From: Nostocoides sp039812405
GTDB lineage: Bacteria > Actinomycetota > Actinomycetes > Actinomycetales > Dermatophilaceae
Direction: 5' to 3'
Assembly: GCA_039812405.1 (NCBI GenBank)
Contig: JBDIAL010000181.1
Span: 1-7,797 of the forward strand
Length of the DNA: 7,797 nt
Shown in pieces: positions 1 through 6,654 of this stretch. The position numbers and the translations under genes are program-made. How positions within the stretch are numbered: the first letter of the stretch is position 1; the number at the start of each line of letters is the position of its first letter. The notes under the pieces were generated by a model that did not search any database, had not been told where the DNA came from, and worked only from the letters and a program-made list of their open reading frames with translations.

Positions 1-853
1 CCCGCCGGGACCGCTCGGCGGCGGCCTTGGCGGCCGCGATCCGGGCCTGCCGGGCGGCCTCCCGCGCCGCGGCTTCGGCGATGGCCTGCTGGCGCAGACC
101 CTCCTGACGCTGCTGCTCGAGCTTGACCGACGTCTTCTGGAGCGAGGCCAGCTGGGTCAGGGTCTGCTGTTGCTGCTGCTGGATGCTCTGGGCCTCGGCG
201 TTCGCCGCGTCGACCTGCGCCTGCGCTTTCGCCTTGGCCGCCGCCGCGGCGTCGGCTGCCGCCTGCTGCTGCTTGGCGGCGAGCGCGGCGTTGGTCCGGG
301 CCGTGCGGGCGAGCTGGGAGGTCGAGTCGGCCTTGGCATACGCCTGCGCCCGCAGCTGGCCCATCGTGTCGAGCGCGGTGGCCCGGTCGACGAGATCCTG
401 GGGCCCGTCGCCGGACAGGAAGGCGGCGACGTCGCCGAGCGAGCCGTCCTGCTGGTATGCCTGGGAGGCGAATCCGCGGATCGCCTCGTGGGCCGCGTCG
501 GCCGCCTTCTCGGCTGCCGCGGCGTCCGCTGCGGCCTGCTTGGCCTCGGCCGTCCGCTGCTCGAGCAGGACCCGTGCCCCGTTGTAGGCCTCGGCCGCGT
601 CGGAGGCGGTCTGGAGCACCGAGTCGAGCTGCGCGGAGGCGGTCTGGTAGCGCGCCTGGAGCCCGGAGACCGTCTGCTTGGTCGACTCGACCTTCCGCTT
701 GGCCGAGTCGACCTGACCCTGGCTCGGGAAGACCGGCTTGGGGTCCGCCGTCGCGCTCGCGATGGGCACGGCGACGACGAGCGCCAGCGACGCGGCCACC
801 GCGGTGAGGCGCAGCGACGGACGGGTGACGCCCGGATGGGATCGCGCGGACAC
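1..853 (-). CDS. Secreted coiled-coil cell-wall hydrolase-type protein (NlpC/P60 or similar), N-terminal part
   Basis: Seen: the gene starts at GTG (851-853), preceded by GAGAGG about 8 nt upstream and by an in-frame TGA five codons before the start, so no longer start is possible. It runs off the left edge after 284 codons. Residues 11-36 form a signal peptide: Arg-containing n-region, hydrophobic core LALVVAV, and Ala-rich cleavage site near SATA-DP. The rest is almost entirely Ala/Gln/Lys/Glu coiled coil, broken by a Gly/Asp segment at about 136-160 (DGSLGDVAAFLSGDG, then DLVDRATALD). A six-Gln run is at 225-230. Known: this layout, including the block resembling 'sssLLssspedfldRls.L', is typical of the N-terminal half of actinobacterial peptidoglycan hydrolases (RipA/RipC-like) that end in an NlpC/P60 endopeptidase domain and act outside the membrane in cell separation. 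Inference: the catalytic domain is outside the window, so an M23 peptidase or a plain coiled-coil partner cannot be excluded. Confidence 0.8.
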   Translation of the reverse strand, partial: MSARSHPGVTRPSLRLTAVAASLALVVAVPIASATADPKPVFPSQGQVDSAKRKVESTKQTVSGLQARYQTASAQLDSVLQTASDAAEAYNGARVLLEQRTAEAKQAAADAAAAEKAADAAHEAIRGFASQAYQQDGSLGDVAAFLSGDGPQDLVDRATALDTMGQLRAQAYAKADSTSQLARTARTNAALAAKQQQAAADAAAAAKAKAQAQVDAANAEAQSIQQQQQQTLTQLASLQKTSVKLEQQRQEGLRQQAIAEAAAREAARQARIAAAKAAAERSRR

Positions 854-1068
854 GGCAGGGACCTCTCAGCAGGGGACCAATCGGCCGTGCGAGGCTATTG
901 CGTTCTGGTCACATGCAAAACAGGTGCCACATCTTCCACATGTGTCATTCCTGTCATTCTGGTAATTGCACCGTTGTGATTACGCGAATTACATCGATGT
1001 TTTTCCGCAGGCATGCGACATGATTCGGTCAGACGTTCGGCTCGCCGGCCGCACATATAACGAAACGG
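854..1068 (-). promoter_or_regulatory. AT-richer upstream region of the hydrolase gene, with 9-bp-spaced repeats
   Basis: This gap between the SRPBCC stop and the hydrolase start is clearly richer in A/T than its surroundings. On the plus strand, CCACAT occurs at 927 and 936, TGTCATTC at 943 and 952, and ATTAC at 979 and 988; each pair is exactly 9 bp apart. Cut into 9-mers from 909, seven consecutive units (to 971) all have A at their third position. The palindrome CACATGTG lies at 937-944. I see no convincing -10/-35 pair. Cell-wall hydrolase genes in actinobacteria are often controlled by regulators that bind direct repeats, such as MtrA. Assigning this array to any regulator is inference. 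Confidence 0.45.
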
Positions 1069-1539
1069 TCACGATTCGGCCGAACAGGCCTCTGAACAGG
1101 CCTTTCTCAGCCCTTGTTCGCCGCTACGCATCATCGCCGCGTGGTTGGCCCGCAGGATCGGACCGAGGATCGGGGCGAGGGACCGCAGCCCGCGGGCCGT
1201 GACGACGACCTCCTGGCGATAGGAGAGCACGAGCGGGTCACCGGGTCGTGGCGGCGCGCCGGGAATGGAGAACTCGGCATATCCGCGCAGCCCCCCGGAA
1301 AGGGTCACCCGGAGGATTCCGGCGGCCCGGTCCTCGACCTCCCGGGTCACGACCAGACGCAGTCGGTAGGGCAGCGCGCCGCGGATCTCGGCCACCCCGG
1401 ACGACGCGTCGAGCGCGACGGCCCGGCGGAACTGGGGCCACCACCGGGGGTACCCCTCGCCGTCGCGGAGGACGTCGAAGACGACGTCGCGCGGGGCGTC
1501 CACCCGCCATCGGTGCGTGAAGGAGTAGACGCGGCTCAC
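1069..1539 (-). CDS. SRPBCC-family (START/polyketide cyclase-like) protein
   Basis: 156 residues starting at GTG (1537-1539). The reading frame stays open further upstream, but with Arg/Pro-rich residues that overlap the aminotransferase gene, so the first plausible start is this GTG; its ribosome binding site is weak (GAG about 12 nt upstream). Seen: the N-terminal strand YSFTHRWRVDAP, then a helix with DVVFDVL and the motif DGEGYPRWWP (residues 26-35), then alternating strands (AEIRGALPYRLRLVV, RVTLSGGLRGYAEF, LVLSYRQEVVV), and a long C-terminal helix with ILRANHAAMMRSGEQGLR (128-145). Known: this is the SRPBCC helix-grip fold, a single-domain hydrophobic-ligand pocket; the C-terminal 'NH..MM..GE.GLR' pattern is common in actinobacterial members annotated as polyketide cyclase/dehydrase-like. 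The ligand and reaction are unknown. It follows the aminotransferase on the same strand after 49 nt, so co-transcription is likely. No downstream terminator was found. Confidence 0.82.
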   Translation of the reverse strand: MSRVYSFTHRWRVDAPRDVVFDVLRDGEGYPRWWPQFRRAVALDASSGVAEIRGALPYRLRLVVTREVEDRAAGILRVTLSGGLRGYAEFSIPGAPPRPGDPLVLSYRQEVVVTARGLRSLAPILGPILRANHAAMMRSGEQGLRKACSEACSAES

Positions 1540-1588
1540 GCGGAAGGCGAGCTCATGGCATACGGCTGGGACCGGGGACCGAGGACGG

Positions 1589-2974
1589 TCAGGAGCCGGT
1601 GGAGAAGGAGTCGGCGACCTTGAGGGCCTCGTCGAGGATGGCCAGGCCGGCGCGCACCTCCTCCTCCGTCGTCGTGCAGGGCGGGACGACATGGGTCCGG
1701 TTGAAGTGGGTGAACGGCCACAGTCCGCGCTCCTTGCACGCGGCGGCGAACTCGTTCATCGGCCCGGCGGCCGCCCCGGCCGCGTTGTAGGGCACGAGGG
1801 GCTCGCGGGTGGCCCGGTCCCGCACGAGCTCGAGCGCCCAGAACACCCCGAGACCCCGCGTCTCGCCGACGCTCGGGTGGTCCGCGGCGAGCGCCTCGAG
1901 CTCGGGGCCGATGACGGTGCCGAGGTGGCGGGCGTTCTCGAGGATGCCCTCCTCCCGGAAAATGGTCATCGACGCGACGGCGCTGGCACACGCGAGGGGG
2001 TGGCCGGAGTAGGTGAGACCGCCGGGGTAGGCCACGTCGTCGAAGCTGGCCGCCACCTTCCGGGACAGCACGACGCCGCCGAGCGGCACGTAGCCGGAGT
2101 TGACGCCCTTGGCGAAGGTGATGAGGTCCGGCGCGACACCCCAGTGGTCGATGGCGAACCACTCGCCGCACCGTCCGAACCCGCTCATCACCTCGTCGGC
2201 GATCATCACGATGCCGTGCTCGTCGCAGATCTCGCGGATGCCGGCGAGGTAGCCGTCCGGCGGGACGAGGATGCCGTTGGTGCCGACGACCGTCTCGAGG
2301 ATGATCGCCGCGACGGTATGCGCACCCTCGACCATGAGGAGGTCGCGCACGTGCTGGAGCGCCCGCTCGCACTCCTCCTCCGGGGTCGTCGCGTGGAAGG
2401 CGCTGCGGTAGGGGTAGGGACCCCAGAAGTGGACGACGCCGGGCTGGGCCGGCTCGCTCGGCCACCGCCGCGGGTCGCCGGTGAGGGTGATGGAGCCGGC
2501 CGTCGCACCGTGGTAGCTCCGGTATGCCGCGAGGACCTTGCCGCGGCCGGTGTGCAGTCGCGCCATCCGGACGGCGTTCTCGGTCGCCTCCGCCCCGCCG
2601 TTGGTGAAGAACACCGCGTCCATGCCCGGCGGCGCGACCTCGGCGATCATCCGAGCCGCCTCGGAGCGGGCGTCGTTGGCGAAGGCCGGGCTGATCGTCG
2701 TCAGCCGCGCCGCCTGCTCCTGGATCGCCGCGACGAGCCGCGGGTGCTGGTAGCCGATGTTGACGTTGACGAGCTGGCTGGAGAAGTCGAGATAGCGCTT
2801 CCCCTCGTAGTCGGTGAAGTAGGACCCCTGCGCGCTCGCGATGGGCAGCGGGTCGATCTTCGCCTGCGCCGACCACGAGTGGAAGACGTGCGACCGGTCG
2901 GCCGCTCGCACCGCCCCCTCGTCCATCGTCACCACGGTCTCGAGCCCGGTCGTCTGCATCGTCGCCTCCGTCAT
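1589..2974 (-). CDS. Class III PLP-dependent aminotransferase
   Basis: 461 residues, a normal full length for the family. The ATG at 2972-2974 is chosen because GGAGG lies 8 nt upstream; a second ATG six codons in is less likely. Seen: the substrate-side region GSYFTDYEGKRYLDFSSQLV (50-69); PLP-phosphate binding FTNGGAEATENAVRMAR (123-139); YHGAT with the aromatic/His stacking pair at 154-155; ILETVVGTNG (225-234); D260-E261 in IADEVMSGFGR, the Asp that contacts the pyridine nitrogen; K289 in FAKGVNSGY, the Schiff-base lysine; TYSGHPLAC (321-329); and R373 in ETRGLGVFWALEL, which usually binds the substrate carboxylate. All catalytic residues are present, so the enzyme should be active in the cytoplasm. 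Known: class III enzymes move an omega-amino group (from beta-alanine, GABA, taurine, putrescine and similar) to a keto acid. The substrate cannot be fixed here; a beta-alanine or taurine type is plausible. It probably forms a transcription unit with the SRPBCC gene 49 nt downstream and is divergent from the unknown gene at 3039. Confidence 0.93.
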   Translation of the reverse strand: MTEATMQTTGLETVVTMDEGAVRAADRSHVFHSWSAQAKIDPLPIASAQGSYFTDYEGKRYLDFSSQLVNVNIGYQHPRLVAAIQEQAARLTTISPAFANDARSEAARMIAEVAPPGMDAVFFTNGGAEATENAVRMARLHTGRGKVLAAYRSYHGATAGSITLTGDPRRWPSEPAQPGVVHFWGPYPYRSAFHATTPEEECERALQHVRDLLMVEGAHTVAAIILETVVGTNGILVPPDGYLAGIREICDEHGIVMIADEVMSGFGRCGEWFAIDHWGVAPDLITFAKGVNSGYVPLGGVVLSRKVAASFDDVAYPGGLTYSGHPLACASAVASMTIFREEGILENARHLGTVIGPELEALAADHPSVGETRGLGVFWALELVRDRATREPLVPYNAAGAAAGPMNEFAAACKERGLWPFTHFNRTHVVPPCTTTEEEVRAGLAILDEALKVADSFSTGS

Positions 2975-3041
2975 ATCCCGATCCTCCCACCGCCGGGCCC
3001 GGCGCGGGAGTGCCGGAGGCGACGGGGAGAATCGGGATATG
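2972..3041. repeat. Inverted repeat spanning both divergent start regions
   Basis: The 17-bp arms 2972-2988 and 3025-3041 are complementary at 16 of 17 positions (only 2983/3030 mismatch). Each arm contains a start codon, the shared stretch ATCGGGATATG and a purine-rich ribosome binding site (GGGAGG on the minus strand, GGGGAGA on the plus strand). The 36-bp spacer holds a separate perfect 12-bp palindrome, GCCGGGCCCGGC, at 2992-3003. The whole divergent gap is only 64 bp, so promoters and any operator must overlap the arms or the coding ends. It could be a regulator-binding dyad, an RNA-level pairing element or a duplicated translation-start cassette. Confidence 0.7.
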
Positions 3042-3800
3042 CATACGAGCCGCATGATCAGGACCGACGAGTTCGCGATCACCGCCGGAGGTGCGCCGGC
3101 CACCCTCGAGGAGGTGCTCCCGGGCCTGACGACCGCCGACCGCGTCGCGGTCGTCACCCACACACCCGGAGGGTCGCTGGCCGCGGCACCGCTGCTCCTC
3201 GCGGCCGTCGGGCGCTACTACGAGGAGCTGCGCCGGGAGCGCGACGACTTCTACCGCTATCCGAGCTACTTCGTCGTGCACGTCGGCGGGCTGCAGGCCT
3301 ACCACGGCTGGCTCGACGTGTGGGCCGAGCACAAGGAGGTCGTCGTGCCGGCGAACGCGGAGGCGGTCCTCGACGCGCTGCACGACCGGGGCGTGACGCG
3401 GGTGCTGCTCGAGGACGTCACGCCGGGCCCGGGAGTGCTCATGCGCGAGACGGTCAACTGGCTCCTCGAGGACGTCCGTGACGTGCTCCGGTTCACCCCC
3501 GGCGTGCGCGAGGGCTCCCTCACGGTCCGTCCGTCGGAGGCCGCGGCCCGGCTGGTGCGTCAGGCGGTCGACGCCTCGCAGGGTCTGCTCCCCGACGAGA
3601 CGGCGCGCCGGCTCGTCGAGCAGGCGGACCTGCCGCAGGCCTTCGAGCGGATCAGCCCTCACGACGCGCTGGGGCTGATCTGCGGCTACGGCGCGGTCCC
3701 CGGCGTCATCGGGCAGAGCGAGGACTACCTCGCCCGGCACGGTGCGGACGCCCGGACCATGGAGCTCCACCGCTACGTCGTCGAGGGCGCCGGCGCCTGA
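3039..3800 (+). CDS. Hypothetical protein, 253 aa, divergent from the aminotransferase
   Basis: I do not recognise this family. The ATG at 3039 has GGGGAGA 8 nt upstream; a second ATG at 3054 is an alternative. Codon use matches its neighbours and the frame is clean to TGA at 3798-3800, so I consider it real. Seen: no signal peptide and no membrane segment, hence probably cytoplasmic. Residues 34-41 (DRVAVVTH) followed by TPGGSLAA look like a strand-turn-helix start of an alpha/beta fold. Residues 74-100 carry a dense aromatic/His block (YPSYFVVHVGG, then H89, W91, W95, H98), a candidate active or metal site. A beta-alpha pattern follows (EVVVPANAEAVLDALHDRGVTRVLLED, 100-126). The C-terminal half (164-245) is mostly helical and acidic. 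A weak 6-bp hairpin (3802-3821) without a T-run follows the stop. The mirrored start region suggests joint control with the aminotransferase, which would place it in the same pathway; this is inference only. Confidence 0.75.
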   Translation: MHTSRMIRTDEFAITAGGAPATLEEVLPGLTTADRVAVVTHTPGGSLAAAPLLLAAVGRYYEELRRERDDFYRYPSYFVVHVGGLQAYHGWLDVWAEHKEVVVPANAEAVLDALHDRGVTRVLLEDVTPGPGVLMRETVNWLLEDVRDVLRFTPGVREGSLTVRPSEAAARLVRQAVDASQGLLPDETARRLVEQADLPQAFERISPHDALGLICGYGAVPGVIGQSEDYLARHGADARTMELHRYVVEGAGA

Positions 3801-3868
3801 CCGATCCGGCGCGCTGGATCGACGAGCCCGACGGCCCCGGCCGATTCGGCGAACGTGAGGCCGATCCG

Positions 3869-3874
3869 TATACT
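3869..3874 (+). promoter_or_regulatory. Candidate -10 box of the tRNA-Thr promoter
   Basis: TATACT, five of six bases matching the TATAAT consensus, lies 25 bp before the tRNA 5' end in otherwise GC-rich sequence. A weak -35 candidate, TTCGGC (3845-3850), sits 18 bp upstream. Position and direction suit a short tRNA precursor transcript. Confidence 0.55.
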
Positions 3875-3899
3875 CGTGGCTCGCGTCCAGCGGGCGCAC

Positions 3900-3975
3900 G
3901 CCGCCTTAGCTCAGTCGGCAGAGCGATTCACTCGTAATGAATAGGTCGTCGGTTCGATTCCGACAGGCGGCTCCA
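3900..3975 (+). tRNA. tRNA-Thr (anticodon CGT)
   Basis: A full cloverleaf can be folded by eye. The acceptor stem GCCGCCT (3900-3906) pairs with AGGCGGC (3965-3971). The D stem is GCTC/GAGC. The anticodon stem ATTCA/TGAAT encloses the loop CTCGTAA, giving anticodon CGT, which reads the Thr codon ACG. The variable loop is short, and the T stem GTCGG/CCGAC carries the loop TTCGATT. The discriminator base is T (3972) and CCA is encoded (3973-3975). No intron or mismatch is seen. The gene stands alone, with its own -10-like box upstream and a hairpin terminator downstream. Confidence 0.97.
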
Positions 3976-3982
3976 CCCTGAG

Positions 3983-4015
3983 GCCCTGACCAGCACAGAT
4001 GCCAGTCAGGGCTTT
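3983..4015 (+). terminator. Intrinsic-type terminator after tRNA-Thr
   Basis: GCCCTGAC (3983-3990) and GTCAGGGC (4005-4012) form a perfect 8-bp stem with a 14-nt loop, directly followed by TTTGT. It begins 8 nt after the encoded CCA, as expected for a monocistronic tRNA. In the opposite direction there is no T-run, so it is probably not a terminator for the minus-strand regulator ending at 4085. Confidence 0.75.
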
Positions 4016-4084
4016 GTCATAGCCGTGGCCACCACCTCGAGGCCCACCCGGCCGTGTCCAATCCCCTGGCCGTGCCCGGCCCGC

Positions 4085-6382
4085 TCATCCGTCCCGGAGG
4101 TCGGCGGTGAGCTCGCGGCGTGACTGCAGCCCGAGCTTCCCGAGGGCCCGGGCGACGTGCCCCTCTGCGGTGCGGACGGAGATGACGAGGGCATCGGCGA
4201 TCTCGCGGTCGGTGAGGCCCTTCGCGACGAGAGCGGCGACCTCCTGCTCGCGCGGCGTGAGACGCACCTGTCGTGGTGGCGACGGCACGAGATCGAGGGC
4301 GTGGAGGGCATACTCGATCGCGCGTGCCGGGGACAGGCTCCTGCCGGTGCACCACGCATCGGTGCGGCTCGCCCCGAGACGGGTTGCGAGCGCCTCGAGC
4401 TCGGTGGCCTGGGGATGGCCGTGCAGGTAGGTGGCAGTGAGGGCGACGGCGGTGTATGCCGTGCCGGCGGCGGCACCGGCGAGGACCTCCGCGTGCTCCG
4501 CCTCGCCCCGGTGTGCCGCCAGGAGAGCCGCAGCCATCAGGGCGTCCGGGTTCTCCGGGCGGTGGGGGAAGTCGTGGGAGACCAGCAGCGCTGCCCTCAC
4601 CAAGGTTGCTGCTGCGTCGTCGTCCCCGCGCGCCAAGGCGTCCAGGGCCTGGATCTGGTGGGCGAACGCCAGGTAGTACTCCTCGTCACAGCGCTCGCTC
4701 AGTCGTTCGAGGTCGGCCAGCGCAGATCGGACCTGCTCGTCGTCGCCGGCCCCCAGCCCGGCATAGACGACCAGCTGCCGGAGCTGGAAGTCGAGGGGAC
4801 GGACGTCGCCGTCCGCGATGGGGGGAATCTTGTCGAGGAGCATCGCGAGTGCCTGCTCGTGCTCCCCGCGGATGATCAGGGCGAAGGCGCCCACGAAGGT
4901 CTGGGCACCGGGCCGCACGATCGACGACGGCAGCGTCGCCTCCAGCCGGGCAGCCTCCTCGGCTCTCGTCCGTGCCGTCACCAGGTCGCCCTTGGCCAGG
5001 CGCAGCGTGGCCTCGTTGCGCAGCGCACGAGCCCGCAGCTCACTCGTGGTGTGCACCCGCTCGAGGATGCGATCCAGCCAGTAGAGGCCCTCGTCGACAT
5101 GCCCGGCCGTCCACCACAGCTGGCTGGTCGGCATGAGGACCAGGTCGTAGAGCAGGTCGGCGAGATCCGCGAGCTCCAGGCAGGTGTCCATGGCCTGACG
5201 GAGGTTGGGCAGATCGGCTTCGGCCCACGTCAGCAGCTGCGACTGCCCCCGACCCACCCAGTCCTCCTCCACCCGGCGCGTCACCCCCGCATACCATCGC
5301 GCATGGGCCGCGGCGACCGCCGACTCCGACGGGCCGATCTCCTGGTCACGGCCGAAGGAGTGCAGCGGGTCCGGGAGGCAGTAGCGCATACGTCCGCCGA
5401 CGGCGGCGGTGGCGACGACAGACTTCTCCGTGAGCGACTGGATGACGTCGAGCACCGACTCCGGGCCGACGTCCAGCCCCAGGTCACGACAGACCGCCTC
5501 CAGCGCGTCGAGGTCGCAGGGTCCGGCGAAGCGGGCGATCAACGCCCAGATCCGTCGCTCGGCCGCCGAGCACAGCTCGAAGCTCCACCGGGCCGAGTCC
5601 CGCATGCTGCGCAGCCGCGGTGGGACACGGCTGTTCGGGGCGGAGAGGAGGGTGAGCGGGTCCGACAGCCGGTCGACGATCTGCTCCGGAGTCAGGGCGC
5701 GCAGGCGCGCTGCGGCGAGCTCGATGGCCTGCGGTATGCCGCTCACCCGGCTGCAGATGTCCCGCGCCGCGGACCGTGTCACCTCGTCGACCACGAAGTC
5801 GGGATCGGCGGTCCGCGCCCGATCGAGGAACAGCGCGACCGCGTCCCCGTCGACGGCGCCCAGGCCTGCCGACGTCGTGACCGCGAGCGGGCCCAGGTGG
5901 ACGACGACCTCCCTGGGCAGCCCCAGCAGGTGTCTGCTGGTGGCGAGCACCGCAGCGCGTGGACAGCGCTGCGCGAGGGCCTCTCCGATCGCGACGACGG
6001 CATCGCCGACGTGCTCGCACGTGTCGAGCACGAGGATCACCGGCTCGCTGCCGAGGCTCTCGCAGACCAGGGACAGCGGATCCTGGGTCGTCGGGTTGAC
6101 GCCGATGGCCGACGCCAGGAGCGCAGGCACCAGATCGCTCCGGGACACCTCGCCGAGCTGGACGAGACGGGTGCGGGCCCGAAGACCGGGCTCCAGCCGA
6201 AGGAGGTACTCCATCGCGAGTCTCGTCTTGCCGATCCCACCAGGGCCGTGGATCGTGACGCGCGCACCCGGTCGCACGAGACGGCGCACCGCGGACAGCT
6301 CCACCTCACGGCCGATGAAGCGAGTCGCCGGACCACGCCCTGACTGCTCCAGGTGAGGCTTCGACCAAGAACCGGCTCTCAT
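4085..6382 (-). CDS. STAND-type ATP-binding transcriptional regulator with C-terminal LuxR HTH
   Basis: 765 residues from ATG at 6380-6382, chosen for GAAGGG 5 nt upstream; an in-frame GTG at 6427 would add 15 residues with no conserved content. Seen, in order: RFIGREVELSAVRRLV (21-36), the lead-in of these ATPases; Walker A GPGGIGKT (46-53); Walker B VILVLD (115-120); ATSR (147-150), sensor-like; the helical segment SGIPQAIELAAARLRALTPE, then WSFELCSAAERRIW and LTEKSVV, typical of the winged-helix part of the NB-ARC-like module; a TPR-like helical region (about 390-690) including WAEADLPNLRQAMD; and a C-terminal LuxR/GerE helix-turn-helix (708-765) with LTPREQEVAALVAKGLTDRE and the recognition helix VRTAEGHVARALGKL. 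Known: such proteins use nucleotide-controlled self-association, with the TPR part as sensor, to regulate transcription, often of secondary-metabolism or surface genes. All ATPase motifs look intact. It is divergent from the surface-protein gene at 6655, which is a plausible target. The ligand is unknown. Confidence 0.92.
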   Translation of the reverse strand: MRAGSWSKPHLEQSGRGPATRFIGREVELSAVRRLVRPGARVTIHGPGGIGKTRLAMEYLLRLEPGLRARTRLVQLGEVSRSDLVPALLASAIGVNPTTQDPLSLVCESLGSEPVILVLDTCEHVGDAVVAIGEALAQRCPRAAVLATSRHLLGLPREVVVHLGPLAVTTSAGLGAVDGDAVALFLDRARTADPDFVVDEVTRSAARDICSRVSGIPQAIELAAARLRALTPEQIVDRLSDPLTLLSAPNSRVPPRLRSMRDSARWSFELCSAAERRIWALIARFAGPCDLDALEAVCRDLGLDVGPESVLDVIQSLTEKSVVATAAVGGRMRYCLPDPLHSFGRDQEIGPSESAVAAAHARWYAGVTRRVEEDWVGRGQSQLLTWAEADLPNLRQAMDTCLELADLADLLYDLVLMPTSQLWWTAGHVDEGLYWLDRILERVHTTSELRARALRNEATLRLAKGDLVTARTRAEEAARLEATLPSSIVRPGAQTFVGAFALIIRGEHEQALAMLLDKIPPIADGDVRPLDFQLRQLVVYAGLGAGDDEQVRSALADLERLSERCDEEYYLAFAHQIQALDALARGDDDAAATLVRAALLVSHDFPHRPENPDALMAAALLAAHRGEAEHAEVLAGAAAGTAYTAVALTATYLHGHPQATELEALATRLGASRTDAWCTGRSLSPARAIEYALHALDLVPSPPRQVRLTPREQEVAALVAKGLTDREIADALVISVRTAEGHVARALGKLGLQSRRELTADLRDG

Positions 6383-6556
6383 CGGCGCCCTTCGACATCT
6401 CGACGGATCCATCCCGCGCGGCACCACGACCCTACTCGGCGCGTGCGGAGGTGACCGGAGACGACCGGCCGGGGGACCTACGTGCGTACCCGCCGTCGAC
6501 TACGTGACCTCGGCCGCCGACGTGGCGTCGCGTGACCAGCCCTGGTGAGGTGGGGT

Positions 6557-6599
6557 CGGTCCTCCCGGACCGGTCCCCCGTCAGGGGCCGTCGACGGCC
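6557..6599. promoter_or_regulatory. Cluster of three adjacent dyads in the divergent intergenic region
   Basis: The 272-bp gap between the regulator and the surface-protein gene contains, back to back, a hairpin CGGTCC-TCCC-GGACCG (6557-6572), a hairpin CCCC-GTCA-GGGG (6576-6587) and a perfect 14-bp palindrome GGCCGTCGACGGCC (6586-6599). The first overlaps another palindrome, GGACCGGTCC (6567-6576). A 9-bp partner of GGTCCCCCG (6572-6580) lies at 6470-6478 in inverted orientation. The position, 56-98 bp before the surface-protein start, suits an operator or a structured leader. No clear sigma-factor boxes are seen. Some dyads are expected by chance in GC-rich DNA. Confidence 0.4.
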
Positions 6600-6654
6600 G
6601 CGCAGCGACGCTCGGGCCACCGGATACCAGGACGCGAGCGAGGGAGCGGACCGT

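Noticed and set aside
898..944. A CRP/GlxR-type operator (TGTGA-N6-TCACA) near TCACA at 909-913 or CACATGTG at 937-944
   Set aside because: The second half-site at the required 6-nt spacing does not match; only isolated half-sites are present.
854..1068. A c-di-AMP (ydaO-type) riboswitch before the hydrolase gene
   Set aside because: These often precede actinobacterial wall hydrolases, so I looked for the conserved GGTGAGCGGGG-like core and its partner segments on the minus strand. They are absent.
3802..3821. A hairpin after the unknown gene as its terminator
   Set aside because: The stem is only 6 bp and no T-run follows, so I mention it but do not call it.
1536..3899. A 787-codon open frame on the minus strand covering the aminotransferase and the opposite-strand gene
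   Set aside because: Its product is an Arg/Ala/Gly/Pro-rich, domain-free string in another frame of the real aminotransferase and antisense to the unknown gene. This is the usual result of few stop codons in GC-rich DNA.
3900..4084. tRNA-Thr as the attachment site of an integrated island
   Set aside because: No repeat of the tRNA 3' end occurs elsewhere in the window, no integrase is present, and composition does not shift on either side. A far boundary outside the window cannot be excluded.
4157..6343. A 728-codon plus-strand frame antisense to the LuxR-type regulator
   Set aside because: The regulator frame has all family motifs in order; the antisense product is low-complexity and shows no recognisable domain.
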